Of a stretch of 32,481 nucleotides of DNA, positions 8,412 to 15,078 are shown one piece after another (position 1 is the stretch's first letter; each line of letters starts with the position of its first letter). A program made the translations under genes and the position numbers. The notes under the pieces are model-generated. The model was not told the origin of the DNA. It saw only the letters and a program-made list of their open reading frames with translations, and did not search any database. Source of the DNA: Omnitrophica bacterium GWA2_41_15 (GTDB taxonomy: Bacteria > Omnitrophota > Gorgyraeia > Gygaellales > Profunditerraquicolaceae); assembly GCA_919901915.1 (NCBI GenBank), contig CAKKQB010000010.1, positions 1 to 32,481 on the forward strand. The letters run 5' to 3'.

Positions 8412-8696
8412 AAAAAATTTGGTTCTTTCGTATTTATTTAAGGTAATAAGTATATATCTAGTTTGCGTAAATGCCTGGGCGGGCAAGCCCGCCCCTACGC
8501 GGCGATTTACAGAGACTATTAGCGACCCGTAGGGGCGGGCTTGCCCGCCCAGATACCACGAGTCCCGGCAAATTGTTATTATAAACAAATTCTATCGGTT
8601 TTTCTCTGACAATTGATGCTTTTTTATTTCCTCCTTACCTATCAAGTCCTTACATTAATTCCGTTACACTTCAAACAAAAGAACCAAAAATTTTTT
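8412..8696. mobile_element. Probable MITE-like element carrying a REPIN-like hairpin pair
   Basis: Left end AAAAAATTTGGTTCTTT (8412-8428) and right end AAAAGAACCAAAAATTTTTT (8677-8696) are imperfect inverted repeats. The left end continues CGTATTTATTTAAGGTA, matching the end of the element between gatA and gatC (18114-18135). It may be a composite of several insertions. Confidence 0.4.
8475..8552. repeat. REPIN-like inverted pair of GC-rich hairpins
   Basis: 8475-8499 and 8528-8552 are exact 25-bp inverted repeats. Each contains its own hairpin (GGGCGGGC-AA-GCCCGCCC) followed by CTACG. The arrangement matches 23979-24057, with a different spacer. Confidence 0.8.
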
Positions 8697-8732
8697 CTAC
8701 CCATTCTACGCTCGATATCTTAATTTTTGTAT

Positions 8733-10064
8733 TTATACTAAATTCTTCAAAAACGCTGGAATTCCCGCTGCTTCTTTTGGCCCTACCACAACCTGCCAGC
8801 CTGATTTCTCTTCCAGATCTCCGCTTATTACCGCGACATAACCGGGTATAATTAACCTGTTATGCGAAACAACATCTTTTAGAGCGAATTTATTTATTGA
8901 ATCAGTTATCCTTTCCGGCGTAAACTTTTCTGCCGCCCAAGCAGTTAAAACCGACATTCCATCAGTATTTATACTAGCGATATACGAAGGCACTTTGCTT
9001 GCCTCCACCTCACTCAACACAGTGTGATACGTAAGCGAAAAATTAGTAGTAACCAAAACAGGTGAATTATCATTAACAGAACCCACAGCATAAAGGTTAG
9101 GCTCAATCTGTAATGGCTTTTGCGGATCAGTATAAATATTTTGCCTTAAAGCAAGAAAAGACAGGGCCTGCCACACTTCAGAACCCTTTATTAAAATAAT
9201 CTGCGCGTATTTTAAAATATAGGTGGCTGCCTCTATCGCTTCATCATAAAAATCGTCTTTATCAATGACTGTTAAGATTGGGTATCCTAAAGACCGATTA
9301 GATTTTTTAAGCGCCTGTCTTCTGGCTTGCGTTAAAACCCAGATTTTTTCAGCTAAACCCTGGCCTTGCGGCTCTATAACTAATTCACTAACCCCTTGTT
9401 TATATAATTCATCAGTAAGGATAGGGATAGATTCTAAATCCGGCCCGGAAACAACCAAAAGCGCTTTATACTCTAACGCCAATTTAGAAATCCAGCCGAT
9501 GTTTTCTCTTGTCGCGGAATAAATCAGCGGTTTTTTATCTTTGGTTATTTCTAATGCTTCCCTAAGAGACCCTTCATCATTACTCATGAGAGCCAACGCG
9601 AGAAGCGTATGTGAAGAAATTAACTTAACTGCTTCAACAAATCTCTTTTTATCACTATTTTGCCTAACCGCTATGAGATTTATGTCTAGTTTCTGTCCGA
9701 CACGCTCAAACCTCAGGCTGCTAATTTTTTCTAATCTAAATTTTATTTGGGTATCCGTCAGAGTATCTTCAATAATAATCCCGATACCACAAGGGTGATG
9801 AAATTTTTCTTCGTGCCGAAACATAACCGTTTCATTGCCAATTTCAAAAGATGAGCCGCCCGCGCCGATAGTAACTAATTTTATAGGCGGAAGGCTTGCC
9901 TCTTCCAATGTTTTCCTTGATTCTTCTGCTATATAAGGGCACTTATCAATACTCAAGGCTTTTTTTGCCAATTGCATAGCAAAAGCAAGACAAGTAGCAA
10001 AACCGCATTTACGGCAATTAGTTTTCGGTAATAATTTATAGATATCTAGTCCGGAGAGAGGCAT
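8733..10064 (-). CDS. acsC: Corrinoid/iron-sulfur protein large subunit (acetyl-CoA decarbonylase/synthase gamma subunit)
   Basis: Binds the cobamide and a 4Fe-4S cluster and carries the methyl group to acetyl-CoA synthase. The N-terminus has GLDIYKLLPKTNC then KCGFATC, giving cluster ligands Cys17, Cys20, Cys25 and Cys42. A TIM-barrel domain follows and the C-terminal third (SLTYHTV, GMSVLTAWAAEKF) is the B12-binding Rossmann-like domain. I start at the ATG at 10064; the GTG at 10073 would add three residues encoded by the repeat upstream. That gives 443 aa, normal for the family. First of the four acs genes here. No Shine-Dalgarno is visible. Confidence 0.94.
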   Translation of the reverse strand: MPLSGLDIYKLLPKTNCRKCGFATCLAFAMQLAKKALSIDKCPYIAEESRKTLEEASLPPIKLVTIGAGGSSFEIGNETVMFRHEEKFHHPCGIGIIIEDTLTDTQIKFRLEKISSLRFERVGQKLDINLIAVRQNSDKKRFVEAVKLISSHTLLALALMSNDEGSLREALEITKDKKPLIYSATRENIGWISKLALEYKALLVVSGPDLESIPILTDELYKQGVSELVIEPQGQGLAEKIWVLTQARRQALKKSNRSLGYPILTVIDKDDFYDEAIEAATYILKYAQIILIKGSEVWQALSFLALRQNIYTDPQKPLQIEPNLYAVGSVNDNSPVLVTTNFSLTYHTVLSEVEASKVPSYIASINTDGMSVLTAWAAEKFTPERITDSINKFALKDVVSHNRLIIPGYVAVISGDLEEKSGWQVVVGPKEAAGIPAFLKNLV

Positions 10065-10176
10065 ATAATACACGGATTAGCACAGATTAAAAAACACGGA
10101 TGAGCACAGATTTTCCTGACAATATCTGTGTTCATCACGCAGCATTTCATCTGTGCTAATCTGTGCCGCATGTAAT
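10064..10176. repeat. Imperfect hairpin of CACAGATTA/GATGAGCACAGAT words upstream of acsC
   Basis: 10075-10087 and 10149-10161 are perfect 13-bp inverted repeats, and a nested pair lies at 10099-10111 and 10124-10136 with one mismatch. The array reaches to the acsC start codon and fills most of the gap after the FmdE-like gene. Confidence 0.8.
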
Positions 10177-10202
10177 CCTTATTTAAACCCAAACTTGGCG
10201 GG

Positions 10203-10628
10203 TTAAACCAAATCAAAAAGCCTAAAGTAATTTGTCTTATAAAGCGCGATTGCTAATAATTCTGAATCTTTCTTATCTTTTGTTACCTCTAATATTTGCT
10301 TAAGCCCGTCTTTTAATTTCAAAACAATCTTTTCGTTATTAGTTCTATTCTGAAAAACTATCTTAATTGTTTTTCCCGCGGCCTTTTCAATATTCCCTTT
10401 ACCAAAAGTTGCTCCAGTAGACAGCTGTAACCCATCAATAAGGCAGGATTTTGGTTTTTTATCCGCCCCAAAAACCTTAACTCTAAAGCCAAAATATTTC
10501 TTGCACTTAAGTTTTTTTAAGGCAAATTCCCCTGCCAAAATCCCCAAAACCAAATACGGCCCGAGGTGGCCGTGAAAATCAATCGCTCTTTCCAAAACTT
10601 TTGCATTTTTGATTTTTGATTTTTGCAT
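10203..10628 (-). CDS. FmdE-like protein (formylmethanofuran dehydrogenase subunit E family domain)
   Basis: 141 aa with FHGHLGPYLVLGILAGEFAL at the start and LIDGLQLSTGATFGKGNIE in the middle, the two blocks that define the FmdE family. Family members often carry Cys at HGHLCPG and TGCT; here those positions are Gly and Ala, while the Cys before LIDG is kept, so any metal site must differ. The ATG immediately follows the larB stop codon, so the two are translationally coupled and probably work together. The family occurs in many bacteria that lack methanofuran, and its role there is not established. The first ten residues (MQKSKIKNAK) are encoded by an A-rich word repeat. Confidence 0.75.
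   Translation of the reverse strand: MQKSKIKNAKVLERAIDFHGHLGPYLVLGILAGEFALKKLKCKKYFGFRVKVFGADKKPKSCLIDGLQLSTGATFGKGNIEKAAGKTIKIVFQNRTNNEKIVLKLKDGLKQILEVTKDKKDSELLAIALYKTNYFRLFDLV
10599..10628. repeat. A-rich word repeat at the FmdE-like start
   Basis: On the coding strand, tandem AAAAATC/AAAAATG heptamers flanked by ATGCAAAA. They encode the N-terminal extension before conserved sequence begins, so the gene start has been taken over by a repeat. Confidence 0.55.
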
Positions 10629-11297
10629 TTATTTATTTATTAGATTCGCGAAATATCCCGCGCCAAAACCATTATCTATATTAACCACTACCACACCCGG
10701 AGAGCAGCTGTTAAGCATAGCCAAAAGCGCTGACAAACCTCCAAAACTCGCGCCATAACCGCAGCTTGTAGGCACGGCAATAACCGCGCCCCTCGTCATT
10801 GAGCTAACTAAGCTTGCTAACGCGCCTTCCATGCCCGCAACCACTATAAGCACATTTGCTTTTCTTATAATGTCAACGTAATTCAAAATACGATGAACCC
10901 CGGCTACGCCCGCGTCATAAATTCTCTTCACTTTGTTTCCCATTATTTCTAAAGTAGCCGCCGCCTCTTCTGCCACAGGCATATCTGAAGTGCCCGCGGA
11001 AATAACCATGACTAAACCCTTCTTTTTAAGCCGCGGGCTCTTAAGAATATAACCTATTTTTGCTAATCGATTATATTTTAGCCTGGGAAAAAGCCTCTTT
11101 AGATACGCGAATGTCAATTTATCTAACTTAGTAAGCAAAAGGTTCTGTTTATTTTTTAACAACTCGGTAGAAATTTTTTTAAGGTGAGCTTTGGTTTTTC
11201 CCGGGCAATATATTACTTCCGCGAAGCCTCTTCTTTTATGCCTATCTATATCAATTTTGGCAAAACCTAAATCGCAAAAACCTTTTTTAGAAATCAT
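10629..11297 (-). CDS. larB: LarB: pyridinium-3,5-biscarboxylic acid mononucleotide synthase (nickel-pincer cofactor biosynthesis)
   Basis: LarB carboxylates and hydrolyses nicotinate adenine dinucleotide, the first step toward the nickel-pincer nucleotide of lactate racemase-type enzymes. The 222-aa product has the PurE-like core in order: [77 protein letters not shown]. The family usually runs 220-260 aa. larC and larE are not in the window. The partner gene downstream is FmdE-like, and the acs genes follow; both systems use metals, and nickel is used by CODH/ACS, so shared regulation is possible but not shown. No Shine-Dalgarno before the ATG. Confidence 0.92.
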   Translation of the reverse strand: MISKKGFCDLGFAKIDIDRHKRRGFAEVIYCPGKTKAHLKKISTELLKNKQNLLLTKLDKLTFAYLKRLFPRLKYNRLAKIGYILKSPRLKKKGLVMVISAGTSDMPVAEEAAATLEIMGNKVKRIYDAGVAGVHRILNYVDIIRKANVLIVVAGMEGALASLVSSMTRGAVIAVPTSCGYGASFGGLSALLAMLNSCSPGVVVVNIDNGFGAGYFANLINK

Positions 11298-11329
11298 TTA
11301 AGTAAAATTGATTGCATAGATTTAGCTTT

Positions 11330-11365
11330 AATCTGTGTAATCTTGTTTAAAAAATCTGTGTAATC
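11330..11365. repeat. Two direct copies of AATCTGTGTAATC
   Basis: Exact 13-bp copies at 11330-11342 and 11353-11365 between the HTH-membrane gene and larB. The word is related to the CACAGATTA family at 10064-10176. Confidence 0.7.
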
Positions 11366-11371
11366 ATTTTT

Positions 11372-11677
11372 TCACCGGAATATAATAACCACTAACAAAA
11401 AAATAATTAGCGCGGCAAAAATGTAAAAATCATTAAAATAAAAAAAATCACTGATTCTATCTTTAACCGAATACTCTTGAACAACATTGTGTTTTAAAGA
11501 AACGGCTCCGGTAGACTTTTTAAACTCAAGAACCTGTTCCTTCTTGAATCTTAAGTATACCCCGCCAACCTTATAAGCAGGCAAAGCGCCCTTTTCAGCT
11601 AAATCCAGCACTTCTTTTTCCGAAATACCCAAGACGCTAGAAACATCTCTAACAGTTAAAAGTTTTTCTTCCGCCAT
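11372..11677 (-). CDS. Small helix-turn-helix protein with a C-terminal transmembrane segment
   Basis: 101 aa. Residues 5-55 form an excisionase/MerR-like helix-turn-helix (LLTVRDVSSVLGISEKEV, then GALPAYKVGGVYLRFKKEQV). A 25-residue polar linker follows, and the last 20 residues (IFAALIIFLLVVIIF) form a single membrane helix with Arg at the end, so the DNA-binding-type domain would face the cytoplasm on a C-tail anchor. It starts two bases after the bactofilin-HTH stop, which carries a related helix-turn-helix. A function in membrane attachment of DNA or of the bactofilin scaffold is inference; no characterised family is recognised. Confidence 0.75.
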   Translation of the reverse strand: MAEEKLLTVRDVSSVLGISEKEVLDLAEKGALPAYKVGGVYLRFKKEQVLEFKKSTGAVSLKHNVVQEYSVKDRISDFFYFNDFYIFAALIIFLLVVIIFR

Positions 11678-11679
11678 TT

Positions 11680-12183
11680 TTATTTACTGATTTTACCTGA
11701 AGCAACCCAGGAATCAATCGCCTTTCTCTCAAACTTCCAATCACTACCTTCTTTTTGAGCGGGTATCCTTCCGGAATTCACCCACTCCATAACCGTATCC
11801 GCGTTCACCTCAAGATACCTTGTTAATTCCTCAACATTTAAATAATCCCGTAGCATAAAACAAACGCCTTCAAGAATCGCGCCTTCCGCGATATTCAACT
11901 TTGCCGGATAGATGTTACCTTCAACTATTGCTGAAGGCAGAAGCGTCAGCCTCTCCTTAGCAACTATCTTTCCTTTAACCCTGCCGCCAACAATAATATT
12001 ATCACCCACAATATCAGCCATGATAATAGCAGCCTGGCCTACAGTTAAATTACCCTTAGTATCCAAAGTTCCTTCAAATTTTCCATTTATGCGCAAGTTA
12101 ACCGAATCCTTAAAACTTAAATTGCCTTGCATCGCGGCATCAACGTCAAGAATCTTTTCTTCCGCCTTTTTTTTAAATGCCAT
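11680..12183 (-). CDS. Bactofilin fused to a C-terminal helix-turn-helix domain
   Basis: 167 aa in two parts. Residues 1-110 are a bactofilin (polymer-forming cytoskeletal) domain, a right-handed beta-helix with regular spacing of short strands (NLRINGKFEGTLDTKGNLTVG, IIVGGRVKGKIVAKERLTL, AIVEGNIYPAKLNIAEGAIL). Residues 111-167 are an excisionase-type helix-turn-helix (YLNVEELTRYLEVNADTVMEW, GRIPAQKEGSDWKFERKAI). Bactofilins self-assemble into filaments without nucleotide; I do not know a described member with this C-terminal domain. A strong GGAGG lies 5-6 bases before the ATG. Downstream is the HTH-membrane protein with a related motif, hence probably a functional pair. Confidence 0.88.
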   Translation of the reverse strand: MAFKKKAEEKILDVDAAMQGNLSFKDSVNLRINGKFEGTLDTKGNLTVGQAAIIMADIVGDNIIVGGRVKGKIVAKERLTLLPSAIVEGNIYPAKLNIAEGAILEGVCFMLRDYLNVEELTRYLEVNADTVMEWVNSGRIPAQKEGSDWKFERKAIDSWVASGKISK

Positions 12184-12203
12184 GGCTTACCTCCTTTTTT
12201 TTA

Positions 12204-12236
12204 ACGTAGAGCGTAGAGTTTTTCTATACGCTATCT
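12204..12236. repeat. TAGCGTA-family hairpin over the mgtC-type stop
   Basis: GTAGAGCGTAGAG on the left pairs imperfectly with CTATACGCTATC on the right across a T-run. The TAG stop of the upstream membrane gene (12224-12226) lies inside. Here the bactofilin gene keeps its own Shine-Dalgarno beyond the array. Confidence 0.7.
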
Positions 12237-12676
12237 TTCCCCTCTTTCTCGCTAAATATCATTTCTTCCAAATATCGAAGAAAAAAAAGCACTATTAACG
12301 CTAAAACCGCGGTATAAATAGCGGCTTTTAAAAAACCACAGCCTACAGCTAAACCTATTCCTGCCACCACCCAAAGGCTTGCGGCTGTGGTAATCCCTTT
12401 TATTCCTTCCTTTTCCCTAATTATTGCTCCCGCGCCCAGAAATCCAATGCCGGTAATTACTCCCGCGGCAATTCGCGCTGGATCAAGCGGAACGTAAGCT
12501 TTATATATATCAAATATATATAACGATGTCAACATGATCAGGCAAGAGCCCAAAGATACCAGGATATGCGTGCGTAATCCAGCGGTTCTGCGATGCAACT
12601 GGCGTTCAAAACCGATAAAACCGCTTAAAATTATACTTAATGCCAAGCGCCCAATAATCTGACTGTCTGTAAGCAT
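12224..12676 (-). CDS. MgtC/SapB-family inner membrane protein
   Basis: 150 aa with four to five hydrophobic helices and the family hallmark GFERQLHRRTAGLRTHILVSLGSCLIML at residues 21-48 (quoted in part: RTAGLRTHILVSLGS), then GVITGIGFLGAGAIIRE. MgtC-type proteins are linked to magnesium limitation and to ATP synthase modulation in other bacteria; this one is the short form without the C-terminal ACT-like domain. GGGTG lies six bases before the ATG. The last two residues and the stop come from a TAGCGTA-family repeat. The specific role here is not predictable. Confidence 0.85.
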   Translation of the reverse strand: MLTDSQIIGRLALSIILSGFIGFERQLHRRTAGLRTHILVSLGSCLIMLTSLYIFDIYKAYVPLDPARIAAGVITGIGFLGAGAIIREKEGIKGITTAASLWVVAGIGLAVGCGFLKAAIYTAVLALIVLFFLRYLEEMIFSEKEGKDSV

Positions 12677-12689
12677 ATTTTCACCCGTA

Positions 12690-12746
12690 TTAGTATGCCC
12701 GTTAGCCAGTGTGCCGGTTTGTCGGCTAACTGGCTAACTGCCTAAC
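12690..12746. repeat. GCTAACTG-family word array over the tsaD stop
   Basis: Words such as GTTAGCCAGT, GCCGGTTTGTC and GGCTAACTGGCTAACTG fill the gap between tsaD and the mgtC-type gene, and the tsaD TAG (12742-12744) is inside the array. Same family as 13037-13107, 16529-16604 and 17879-17956. Confidence 0.75.
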
Positions 12747-13785
12747 TAGATAGCTCCAAATCCAAATCTAACCCCGATCTACTGCCTTTTTTAAATAATT
12801 GGAAACCAAATCCGGCAACCATTGCCGCGTTATCCATACAAAAATTTTTAGCCGGAAATAAACAATCAATACCGCTCCTTTTCGCGGCATCTAAAAATTT
12901 TTCCCTTAGCCGGTTGTTTACTACTACTCCACCGCCAATAACAAGCCGGTTTGTTCTTTTCAACTCACAGGCTAAAAAAGATTTTTTAATTAACGCATCT
13001 ATAGCTGCTTCCTGAAACGAAGCGGCAATATCTCTGGTTTGCCTGTTTGCCTGTTTGCCTGTTTGCCTGCTTAACTGACTAACCGGCGAACCGGCTAACC
13101 GGCTAACATAATAAAACACTGCCGTCTTAATCCCGCTGAAACTAAAATTCAGCGCCTCCCCTGTATCAGAACAACGAAATTTTATTTTATTAGGATTACC
13201 GTTTTTTGCCAATTTTTCGATAAAAGGCCCGCCCGGATAACCCAACCCTAAAATTTTAGCTACTTTATCGAATGCCTCTCCGCAGGCGTCATCCCGCGTT
13301 TGCCCTAAAAGTTCTATCCTGTCAAAATCTCCGACAAAGTATAAACTCGTATGCCCCCCGGAAACCACCAAAGCCACAAAAGGAAATCTTACTTTAGCGG
13401 CGCGGCTTGCTCCTTTCACGTTCAAAAAATTAGCGTAAATATGACTTTTAACATGATTAACGCCTAATAAAGGAATGCTTAACCCAAAGCTTAGCGCTTT
13501 AGCAAAAGATATCCCCACAAACAAAGAGCCTATGAGGCCCGGCCCGCTAGTAACACATATTAAGTTTATATCTTTGAAATTAAGCTTTGCTTCTCTCATG
13601 GCGAGATCCGTCACATCAGTAATTGTCTCTAATTGCGCGCGTGACGCAATTTCAGGAATAACCCCGCCGTAAATTTTATGAAGCTTAAGGCTTGAACTAA
13701 TCGCGCAAGACAAAACTTCCTTTCCGTTTTTAACTACCGCGGCGGAAGTTTCATCACAGGAAGTTTCAATACCTAAAGTATACAT
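12742..13785 (-). CDS. tsaD: tRNA N6-adenosine threonylcarbamoyltransferase
   Basis: Catalyses the last step of t6A37 formation on ANN-decoding tRNAs, with TsaB and TsaE as usual partners (not in the window). The 347-aa product starts LGIETSCDETSAAVV and has SGPGLIGSLFVG, the metal-binding NHVKSH pair near residues 110-115, VSGGHTSLYF, LGYPGGP, FSFSGIKTAV and GGGVVVNNRLRE. Between YYVSRL and DIAASFQEA, about residues 227-250, lies a low-complexity insert (including RQTGKQANRQT) encoded by a tandem 8-mer array; the usual family has a shorter, different linker there. The enzyme should still fold because the insert sits between helices. The stop codon comes from another array. No Shine-Dalgarno. 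Confidence 0.95.
   Translation of the reverse strand: MYTLGIETSCDETSAAVVKNGKEVLSCAISSSLKLHKIYGGVIPEIASRAQLETITDVTDLAMREAKLNFKDINLICVTSGPGLIGSLFVGISFAKALSFGLSIPLLGVNHVKSHIYANFLNVKGASRAAKVRFPFVALVVSGGHTSLYFVGDFDRIELLGQTRDDACGEAFDKVAKILGLGYPGGPFIEKLAKNGNPNKIKFRCSDTGEALNFSFSGIKTAVFYYVSRLAGSPVSQLSRQTGKQANRQTRDIAASFQEAAIDALIKKSFLACELKRTNRLVIGGGVVVNNRLREKFLDAAKRSGIDCLFPAKNFCMDNAAMVAGFGFQLFKKGSRSGLDLDLELSS
13037..13107. repeat. In-frame tandem 8-mer array inside tsaD
   Basis: Four perfect GTTTGCCT units (13037-13068) followed by CTTAACTGACTAACCGG and GGCTAACC words. In the coding direction this encodes the low-complexity linker of TsaD. Four 8-mers total 32 bp, so the flanking words must restore the frame. 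Confidence 0.9.
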
Positions 13786-13811
13786 AGCAAAAATGAAGGT
13801 TTCAATAATAA

Positions 13812-15074
13812 CTATTTGATTTCTTTATATATCCTAATCGCCTTCAAAATATCAACTGCCCGGGATAGCTGATTATCAGATTTATAATCAAAGGCCTTTT
13901 CTTCTTTTTTTATTTTTTCCTTTTGTTCTATTTTTTTAAACACGTCTTCCGGCTTATCTTCTTCAGCCTTAGGCGCTACAACCTTTGTTTCCTCCACAAC
14001 AATATCAGGAATGACACCTTTGCCGTGAATTTCTATGCCCTTAGGAGTAAAATACTTACTGGTTGTAAGCCGCAAAGCCGAGCCATCGCCTAACGGTATA
14101 ACCGTTTGCACGGAACCTTTGCCATAAGATTTAATGCCTACTATTATAGCCCTTCCATAATCATGCAGGCAGCCCGCGACTATTTCACTGCCCGAAACAG
14201 AACCTTCGTTAATTAATACAACCATTGGCAGGCGCAAACTGGGGTTAACCGCGCGCGAAACGAATTCCAGGCTTTGGGTTATTTTTCTGCCTTTTATGGA
14301 CACTATCACTTTACCTTTTTCGACAAATCTCTCCGCGATTCTAACCGCTATATCTAACAAGCCGCCGGGATTATTTCGTAAATCCAATATAAAACCGCTC
14401 ATATTAGATTTAGATAAATTTTCGAAAGCAACATCGAAATCATTCGGCGTATTCTCCCTGAATTCAGCCAAACGGATGTATCCGATTCCATCATCCAAAA
14501 TTCTGGCTTCCTTAATATCCTTTATTTTAATAATATCTCTCACGATCTTAAATTCCAAAATCTTTTTTTCTGATTCCCGCAAAATAGTAATATCCACAAC
14601 GCTCCCAGGCTTTCCTCTTAATTTCCTTACCGCGTCCATAAGGGTTATATTGCGTATCAATTTATTATCAATTTTAACAATCCGGTCATTAGTTTTTATG
14701 CCTGCCTCCCAAGCCGGAGTATCCTGCATCGGAGTTACCACGGTTAAAAGGCTATCCTTCATAGTAATCTCAATTCCTATGCCACCGAATTTTCCTTCGG
14801 TATCAGCCTTTAATTCATTATACGCGTCAGGATCCATAAACTGACTATACGGATCTAAAGAAGAAAGCATGCCTTTTAGCGCGCCATAGATCAAACTCTT
14901 AGACGAAACGTCGTTAACGTAATCGGTTTGTATCATAACTAACGCATCCGAAAAAAGTTTCACTTGCTTATAAATATCGTCCTTATTTTTCTTTTCAATT
15001 TCCGAAACCGCGGTTGAATAACTAGTGAAAATAATCACGATAAAAAGCACAAAAATCAAAAATTTCTTACGCAT
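13812..15074 (-). CDS. ctpA: Carboxy-terminal processing serine protease, S41 family
   Basis: 420 aa. A signal anchor (residues 4-22) sends it to the periplasmic side. A PDZ domain covers about 90-175 (GGIGIEITMKDSLLTVVTP, then WEAGIKTNDRIVKID). The S41 catalytic domain follows, with NEGSVSGSEIVAG holding the nucleophilic Ser and KSYGKGSVQT holding the general-base Lys. A Lys/Glu-rich tail (about 355-400) looks disordered. C-terminal processing proteases trim exported or lipid-linked proteins. GGAGG lies eight bases before the ATG, inside the last codons of gatB, five bases downstream of whose stop it starts; the two are coupled. Confidence 0.93.
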   Translation of the reverse strand: MRKKFLIFVLFIVIIFTSYSTAVSEIEKKNKDDIYKQVKLFSDALVMIQTDYVNDVSSKSLIYGALKGMLSSLDPYSQFMDPDAYNELKADTEGKFGGIGIEITMKDSLLTVVTPMQDTPAWEAGIKTNDRIVKIDNKLIRNITLMDAVRKLRGKPGSVVDITILRESEKKILEFKIVRDIIKIKDIKEARILDDGIGYIRLAEFRENTPNDFDVAFENLSKSNMSGFILDLRNNPGGLLDIAVRIAERFVEKGKVIVSIKGRKITQSLEFVSRAVNPSLRLPMVVLINEGSVSGSEIVAGCLHDYGRAIIVGIKSYGKGSVQTVIPLGDGSALRLTTSKYFTPKGIEIHGKGVIPDIVVEETKVVAPKAEEDKPEDVFKKIEQKEKIKKEEKAFDYKSDNQLSRAVDILKAIRIYKEIK

Positions 15075-15078
15075 TTAC

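Larger units (their letters stand above)
8375..8732. other. 358-bp intergenic region between acsC and acsV, filled with repeats
   Basis: Contains TAGCGTA-family words (8387-8404), a MITE-like element with ends near 8412 and 8696, and an inverted pair of REP-like hairpins (8475-8552). The reading frame across it only translates the palindromes. No convincing gene or promoter. Confidence 0.6.

Noticed and set aside
8385-8588. Minus-strand 67-aa open frame between acsC and acsV
   Set aside because: It only translates the REPIN-like palindromes and word repeats.
8990-9040. LSEVEASK in AcsC as a repeat-derived insert
   Set aside because: It resembles a peptide often produced by intergenic repeats, but from memory the AcsC family has a segment of equal length here (like VSGEIENSK), so it is probably ancestral.
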